Positions 59,635-64,000 of a stretch of DNA of 64,000 nt are shown here, piece by piece; the first letter of the stretch is position 1; every line of letters starts with the position of its first letter. The DNA is taken from assembly GCF_016735675.1 (NCBI RefSeq), contig NZ_JAERSG010000002.1, positions 372,001 to 436,000 of the forward strand. The letters run 5' to 3'. The position numbers and the translations under genes are program-made. Under the pieces are notes generated by a model. The model had not been told where the DNA came from, searched no databases, and was given only the letters and a program-made list of their open reading frames with translations. Source of the DNA: Nocardioides baculatus. GTDB lineage: Bacteria; Actinomycetota; Actinomycetes; Propionibacteriales; Nocardioidaceae.

Positions 59635-62600
59635 GTGGCGCCGGACCCCTTCGTCCACCTGCACGTCGCCTCCGGGTTCTCCCTGCAGTACGGCGCCTCG
59701 CACCCGCACGTCCTCGTCGACCGGGCTGCCGAGCAGGAGATGGACACCCTGGCGCTGACCGACCGCGACGGCACCTACGGCGCGGTGCGGTTCGTCAGGG
59801 CGGCCCGCCGCGCTGGGATCCGGCCGGTCCTCGGCGTCGAGCTGGCAGTGGCACCGACGGGTGCCCACGGACCGCATCGGCGACCACCGTCCGGCCCCAC
59901 GCCGGTCCGCGGGGGAGCGGCGCGCGAGCTGTCGCTCCCGCAGGGCGGGAGCGCGCGGGTCACCTTCCTGGCCATCGGCAGGGCCGGGTGGGCCGCGCTG
60001 TGCCGGATGGTCTCCTCGGTCCACCTGTCCGGCGAGCGAGGGCGGCCGGTCGCGACCGTCGACCTCCTGGCGCCCCACCTGTCGGGCGGTGACGTCGTGG
60101 TGCTCCTGGGGCCGTCCACCGAGCTGGGGGTCGCGGCGACCCGGCGGCGCGACGACCTCGCCCTGGCCGCGATCGCGCCGTGGCGTGAGGTCGTCCCCCG
60201 GGAGAACCTCGTGGTCGAGCTGGTCTCGCACCGTCTCGGCGGCCACCGGGGGGAGTGGGGGCCGGGCACGTCACCCCACGCGGCCCGGATGGCCGGCATC
60301 GCCCGCACCGCCGGGCTCGCCACGGTCCTCACCAACGCGGTGCGCTACGCCGACCGCCACGACGCGCCGACCATCGACGTCCTCGACGCCGCACGACGCC
60401 TGGTGCCACTGGGCTCGGCACACCTCCGCGACGTCGGGCCGTCGGGGAGCCGGGGCAACGCCGAGGGCTTCCTCAAGTCCGGCAAGCAGATGCACGAGGT
60501 CGCCGAGGAGGTGTGCCGCCTGTCCGGGCTGGGCGCCAGCGCTCCCGGGGCCAGGCGGCTGCTCGCCCGCACCCGCGCGGTCGCCGACCGCTGTGCCCTC
60601 GACCCCCGCGCCGACCTCGGCATCGGCGAGGTGCACTTCCCGGAGCTCGAGCTGTCCGACCCGCGCGCGCTGTCGGCCGACGCGGCGCTGCGGCAGCGGT
60701 GCGAGGCGGGGATCGGCCGACGCTACGGCTCCGGGCCCAGGGCGGTGGTGTGGAAGCGCCTCGACGACGAGCTCGAGACGATCCGCGTCCTGGGCTACGC
60801 CTCCTACTTCCTGACCGTCGCCGACGTCACCGACATGGTCGGCGAGATGGGCATCCGCCGTGCGGCCCGCGGGTCGGGGGCCGGCAGCATCGTCACCTAC
60901 CTGCTCGGGATCTCCGGGGTCGACCCCGTCCGCCACGGCCTGCTGATGGAGCGGTTCCTCTCGACGCGGCGCGCGTCCCTGCCCGACATCGACGTCGACG
61001 TGGAGTCCGCGCGACGCGAGGAGGTCTACCGCGCGATCCTCGACCGCTACGGCGGCGAGCGCTGCGCGGCCGTCTCGATGATGGACACCTACCGGGTGCG
61101 CCACGCCGTGCGCGACATCGGCGCCGCCCTCGGCATGCCCCCGGGTGAGGTCGACGCCATCGCCAAGGCGTTTCCCCACATCCGCGCGCGCGACGCCCGG
61201 CACGCGCTGCGCGACCTGCCGGAGCTGCGCGTGAGCGGCCTCGGCGACGGCGCGCTCGACCACTTCTTCGGCCTCGTCGAGCGGCTCGACGGACTGCCCC
61301 GCCACATCGCGATGCACCCGTGCGGCGTGCTGCTGTCCGACGACACCCTGCTCGACCGCACGCCGGTCGAGGCGTCGTGGGCCGGGTTCCCGATGAGCCA
61401 GTTCGACAAGGACGACGTCGAGGAGCTCGGCCTGCTCAAGCTCGACGTGCTCGGTATCCGGATGCAGTCCGCGATGGCCCACGCGGTCGCCGAGGTCGAG
61501 CGGGTCGACGGCGTCCGGATCGACCTCGACGACGAGGGGCAGGTGCCGTTCGACGACGCCACCACCTACGACATGATCAGCAGCGCGAGGACCCTCGGCG
61601 TCTTCCAGATCGAGTCCCCGGGGCAGCGCGAGCTCGTCGGAAAGTCGGGGATCGAGAACTTCGACGACATCATCACCGACATCTCGCTCTTCCGGCCCGG
61701 CCCGGTCAAGAGCGACATGATCACCCCCTACCTCGAGGTCAAGCAGGGGTGGGCGAGCGCGCACTACCTCCACCCCGACCTGCGCCCGATCCTCGAGCAG
61801 ACCCGCGGCGTGGTGGTCTTCCACGAGCAGGTCATCGAGATGATCGCGACCTTCGGCGGCGTGTCCAACGCGGAGGGCGACGAGAAGCGGCGCGCCCTCG
61901 GCAGCGCCGACGGGATGGCCGAGACGCGGGCGTGGTTCTTTCCGCGCGCGCTCGCGCAGGGCTACGACCTCGCGCTGGTCGAGCAGGTTTGGAAGGTGCT
62001 CGAGGCCTTCGCGTCCTTCGGGTTCTGCAAGGCCCACGCTGCCGCCTTCGCCCTCCCGACCTACCAGTCGGCGTGGCTCAAGGCCCACTGGCCGGCGCAC
62101 TTTCTCTCCGGCGTGCTCACCCACGACCCCGGCATGTACCCCAAGCGGCTGATCCTCGACGATGCTCGCCAGTTCGGTGTGGGGGTGCTCGGGCTCGACG
62201 TCAACGCGAGCGCGTCGACGTACGTCGTCGAGCGCGGCAGCGCCGAGGAGGGCCATGCGATCCGGCTCTCGCTCACGGACGTGAAGGGGATCACCGCGGC
62301 CGAGGTGGCGCGGATCGTCGAGGCACGCGATGGCGGCCCCTACGTCTCGCTCTCCGACTTCTTCCACCGCGCCCGGGTCTCGCGGCCGGTGCTCGAGCGG
62401 CTGGTGCTGGCCGGCGGCTTCGACGGCGTCTACGGCATCGGCGCACGCGACCACGCGGTGCACCGGCGCGACCGCGTGACACGGCGCGACCTGCTGCTCC
62501 AGGTCGCCGAGCTCGACCTCCATGCCCGGGCGCTCGACCGCGCGCTCCGGGCCCGTGGTCGTGGGCTGTCGGGTCGCCGCGCCTCGCCGGCGGCCGCGGT

Positions 62601-63444
62601 GAGCGCCACCGAGGCGGCGGCCCGCAACAGCACCGACCCGGGAGTCCGGGACTCGTCCGCTCCGGTCGAGCGGCACGCCCTGGCCGACGGCGGGGTCTGG
62701 GCGCGCGCAGCCGCGCAGTCGCGCGCTGCCCGCCCGGTGGCGGAGGCCGAGTCGGTGCAGCTCACGCTCCGTCTGGGTGACGAGCCGGGCGAGCCGGGGG
62801 AGCGGCCCTCGGGCCTGCCCGAGATGACGACGGTCGAGCGGATGCGCGCCGAGCTCGAGATCCTCGGCCTCGACGTCAGCCAGCACGTCGTCACCACCTA
62901 CGACCCCTTCCTCGACGCGCTCGGCGTGACCCGCAGCCGCGACCTGCTGCGCCGCCGCAGCCGCGCCGAGCTGCTCGTTGCCGGCGTCAAGGTCGCCACC
63001 CAGACGCCGCCGATCAGGTCCGGACGACGGGTGGTGTTCCTGACCGTCGACGACGGCACCGGTCCGGTCGACGCGACGTTCTTCGAGGACGCGCAAGGCC
63101 CCTATGCCTCGATCGTCTTCTCGTCCTGGCTGCTGCTGGTGCGCGGGGAGCTGCGACGCACCGGGCGGCGAGGGGTCTCGGTCCGCGCCACCGGTGCCTG
63201 GGAGCTCCAGGCGCTCCACGAGCTGTGGCGGAGCGGTCGCACGTCCGAGGACGGTCTCGCGCTGGTCCGCGCCGAACTCGCGCGCGTCCCAAAGCCCGTG
63301 GGCGAGGAGCCCTCACGGCGCCGGGTCCTGACCCACTCGAGCGGCTTCCACCTGTCTCCCTACGCCGACGTGAAGCCCGCCGGCGATGACGCCAAGGGCG
63401 TCGCCCGCACGCTGTGGCACCGCAGCCCGGGGAGCCCGGGATGA
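59635..63444 (+). CDS. dnaE2: Error-prone DNA polymerase III alpha-like subunit DnaE2
   Basis: The protein has 1269 residues from GTG 59635. The PHP domain opens with FVHLHVASGFSLQYGAS and LALTDRDGTYGAVRF. AARGSGAGSIVTYLLGISGV and SLPDIDVDVESARREEVYRA (near residues 447-466) carry the catalytic aspartates. FPMSQFDKDDVEELGLLKLD, LGVFQIESPGQRELVGKSG and FGFCKAHAAAFALPTYQSAW are also family blocks, followed by helix-hairpin-helix and OB regions. It is about 150 residues longer than usual DnaE2 through an Ala/Arg-rich insert near 965-1055. It performs translesion synthesis with ImuA'/ImuB, which are not in this window. Confidence 0.95.
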   Translation: MAPDPFVHLHVASGFSLQYGASHPHVLVDRAAEQEMDTLALTDRDGTYGAVRFVRAARRAGIRPVLGVELAVAPTGAHGPHRRPPSGPTPVRGGAARELSLPQGGSARVTFLAIGRAGWAALCRMVSSVHLSGERGRPVATVDLLAPHLSGGDVVVLLGPSTELGVAATRRRDDLALAAIAPWREVVPRENLVVELVSHRLGGHRGEWGPGTSPHAARMAGIARTAGLATVLTNAVRYADRHDAPTIDVLDAARRLVPLGSAHLRDVGPSGSRGNAEGFLKSGKQMHEVAEEVCRLSGLGASAPGARRLLARTRAVADRCALDPRADLGIGEVHFPELELSDPRALSADAALRQRCEAGIGRRYGSGPRAVVWKRLDDELETIRVLGYASYFLTVADVTDMVGEMGIRRAARGSGAGSIVTYLLGISGVDPVRHGLLMERFLSTRRASLPDIDVDVESARREEVYRAILDRYGGERCAAVSMMDTYRVRHAVRDIGAALGMPPGEVDAIAKAFPHIRARDARHALRDLPELRVSGLGDGALDHFFGLVERLDGLPRHIAMHPCGVLLSDDTLLDRTPVEASWAGFPMSQFDKDDVEELGLLKLDVLGIRMQSAMAHAVAEVERVDGVRIDLDDEGQVPFDDATTYDMISSARTLGVFQIESPGQRELVGKSGIENFDDIITDISLFRPGPVKSDMITPYLEVKQGWASAHYLHPDLRPILEQTRGVVVFHEQVIEMIATFGGVSNAEGDEKRRALGSADGMAETRAWFFPRALAQGYDLALVEQVWKVLEAFASFGFCKAHAAAFALPTYQSAWLKAHWPAHFLSGVLTHDPGMYPKRLILDDARQFGVGVLGLDVNASASTYVVERGSAEEGHAIRLSLTDVKGITAAEVARIVEARDGGPYVSLSDFFHRARVSRPVLERLVLAGGFDGVYGIGARDHAVHRRDRVTRRDLLLQVAELDLHARALDRALRARGRGLSGRRASPAAAVSATEAAARNSTDPGVRDSSAPVERHALADGGVWARAAAQSRAARPVAEAESVQLTLRLGDEPGEPGERPSGLPEMTTVERMRAELEILGLDVSQHVVTTYDPFLDALGVTRSRDLLRRRSRAELLVAGVKVATQTPPIRSGRRVVFLTVDDGTGPVDATFFEDAQGPYASIVFSSWLLLVRGELRRTGRRGVSVRATGAWELQALHELWRSGRTSEDGLALVRAELARVPKPVGEEPSRRRVLTHSSGFHLSPYADVKPAGDDAKGVARTLWHRSPGSPG

Positions 63445-63463
63445 AGCCACTAGGGTTGCCCGC

Positions 63464-64000
63464 ATGGCCCAGCCCTCCGCCAGCGACCGCCGCCACTCCG
63501 TCCGCACCGGCGTGGCATGGGACGGCGTACGCGCGGTGCTGGACGGTGCCGGCGCCGCTGACCAGCAGGCGCGGATCGTCGACGTCGGCGGCGGCACCGG
63601 CGGGTTCGCGGTGCCCCTGGCCGAGCTGGGCCACCGGGTGCAGGTCATCGACCCGAGCCCCGACGCCCTCGCCTCGCTCGACCGGCGTGCTCGCGAGCGC
63701 GGCGTCGCCGACCGGGTCACGGGACAGCAGGGCGACCTCGCCGACCTGGCGACCCTGGTCGACGAGGCCGACCTGGTGCTGTGCCACGGCGTGCTGGAGA
63801 TGGTCGACGACCCCGCCGCCTCGCTCGGCACCATCGCCGGTGTGCTCCGGCCCGGCGGCCACCTCAGCCTCCTCGTCGCCCAGCGCCACGCGGCCGTGGT
63901 CGCACGGGCGATGGCCGGCCACTTCCAAGCCGCCCACGAGCTCCTCGACGGAGACGTCCAGGCCGGTGGGCCGGGCCGGGGAGGGCACCGCTTCACCCAC
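63464..64000 (+). CDS. Class I SAM-dependent methyltransferase (3' end beyond window)
   Basis: The frame opens at ATG 63464 and is still open at the window edge (179 codons seen). RIVDVGGGTGGFAVPLAELG is motif I (SAM glycine loop), and VQVIDPSPDALASLDRRARE gives the acidic residue at the end of beta 2. QQGDLADLATLVDEADLVLC and VLEMVDDPAASLGTIAGVLR with PGGHLSLLVAQRH are motifs II and III of class I methyltransferases. The family resembles the CmoA/CmoM or UbiE-like group, with the substrate unknown. It lies 20 nt after dnaE2. Confidence 0.9.
   Translation, partial: MAQPSASDRRHSVRTGVAWDGVRAVLDGAGAADQQARIVDVGGGTGGFAVPLAELGHRVQVIDPSPDALASLDRRARERGVADRVTGQQGDLADLATLVDEADLVLCHGVLEMVDDPAASLGTIAGVLRPGGHLSLLVAQRHAAVVARAMAGHFQAAHELLDGDVQAGGPGRGGHRFTH

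Noticed and set aside
59638..63219. Very long minus-strand ORFs opposite dnaE2
   Set aside because: They are Val/Glu/Arg/His-biased antisense frames of a complete DnaE2 gene.

Overview
The window is about 70% GC and very gene-dense. GTG starts and 1-4 nt stop/start overlaps are common. The gene families (tad pilus with Flp pilins, NlpC/P60 behind a c-di-AMP riboswitch, SAV_6107-type HEPN, Rv2175c-like regulator, class II DAHP synthase, MacS-type kinase) point to a chromosomal segment of a high-GC actinobacterium. Nocardioides or another Nocardioidaceae is the best guess from memory of similar proteins; no search was run. I see no rRNA, tRNA, insertion sequence, prophage or CRISPR array.

Layout. 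1-5.3 kb: 5' part of a DnaQ-like exonuclease, two small Cys-rich proteins, a NYN-domain protein, a GT87-like membrane protein and an HTTM-like membrane protein. 5.3-7.8 kb: ydaO-type riboswitch, NlpC/P60 peptidase and an HExxH metallopeptidase. 7.9-17.3 kb: tad locus on the minus strand, read cpaB > tadZ > cpaF > tadB (fused to a vWA domain) > tadC > histidine kinase > response regulator, followed by two separately preceded flp pilin genes. 17.6-21.5 kb: long-chain acyl-CoA ligase facing a SRPBCC / ArsA / small Cys protein group. 21.5-23.1 kb: the detached tadE and tadG-like genes. 23.3-33.8 kb: ROK kinase, DUF2079 membrane protein, TIGR00300 protein, then a long plus-strand run (alpha/beta hydrolase, PlsC, MacS kinase, flavin reductase-like, MacR regulator, NAT, GNAT, coiled-coil protein). 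33.9-40.6 kb: glpK with a DUF1028 protein, MFS transporter, first repeat array, PPi-type phosphofructokinase, APC permease.

40.7-54.2 kb: metallophosphoesterase lipoprotein, aroG, threonine aldolase, zinc-ribbon membrane protein, EamA transporter, PASTA Ser/Thr kinase, LysM transglycosylase, GH16-like protein, Rv2175c-like protein, barnase/barstar pair, polyprenyl synthase, metF. This resembles the mycobacterial Rv2172c-Rv2178c neighbourhood with insertions. 54.2-58.7 kb: DinB, SIMPL, second repeat array, FAD oxidoreductase, DUF4126, YbaK, small membrane protein. 58.7-63.4 kb: a LexA-box-controlled DUF6504 / HEPN / dnaE2 operon. The window ends inside a SAM methyltransferase gene.

The most unusual signals are two related repeat arrays with a 31-bp period. 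Each fills the space between two convergent genes, has direct copies followed by inverted copies, shares one core of about 18 bp, and has its own linker. The next is a 16-bp palindrome found upstream of both a flp pilin gene and cpaB, a candidate operator for the response regulator encoded in the tad operon.
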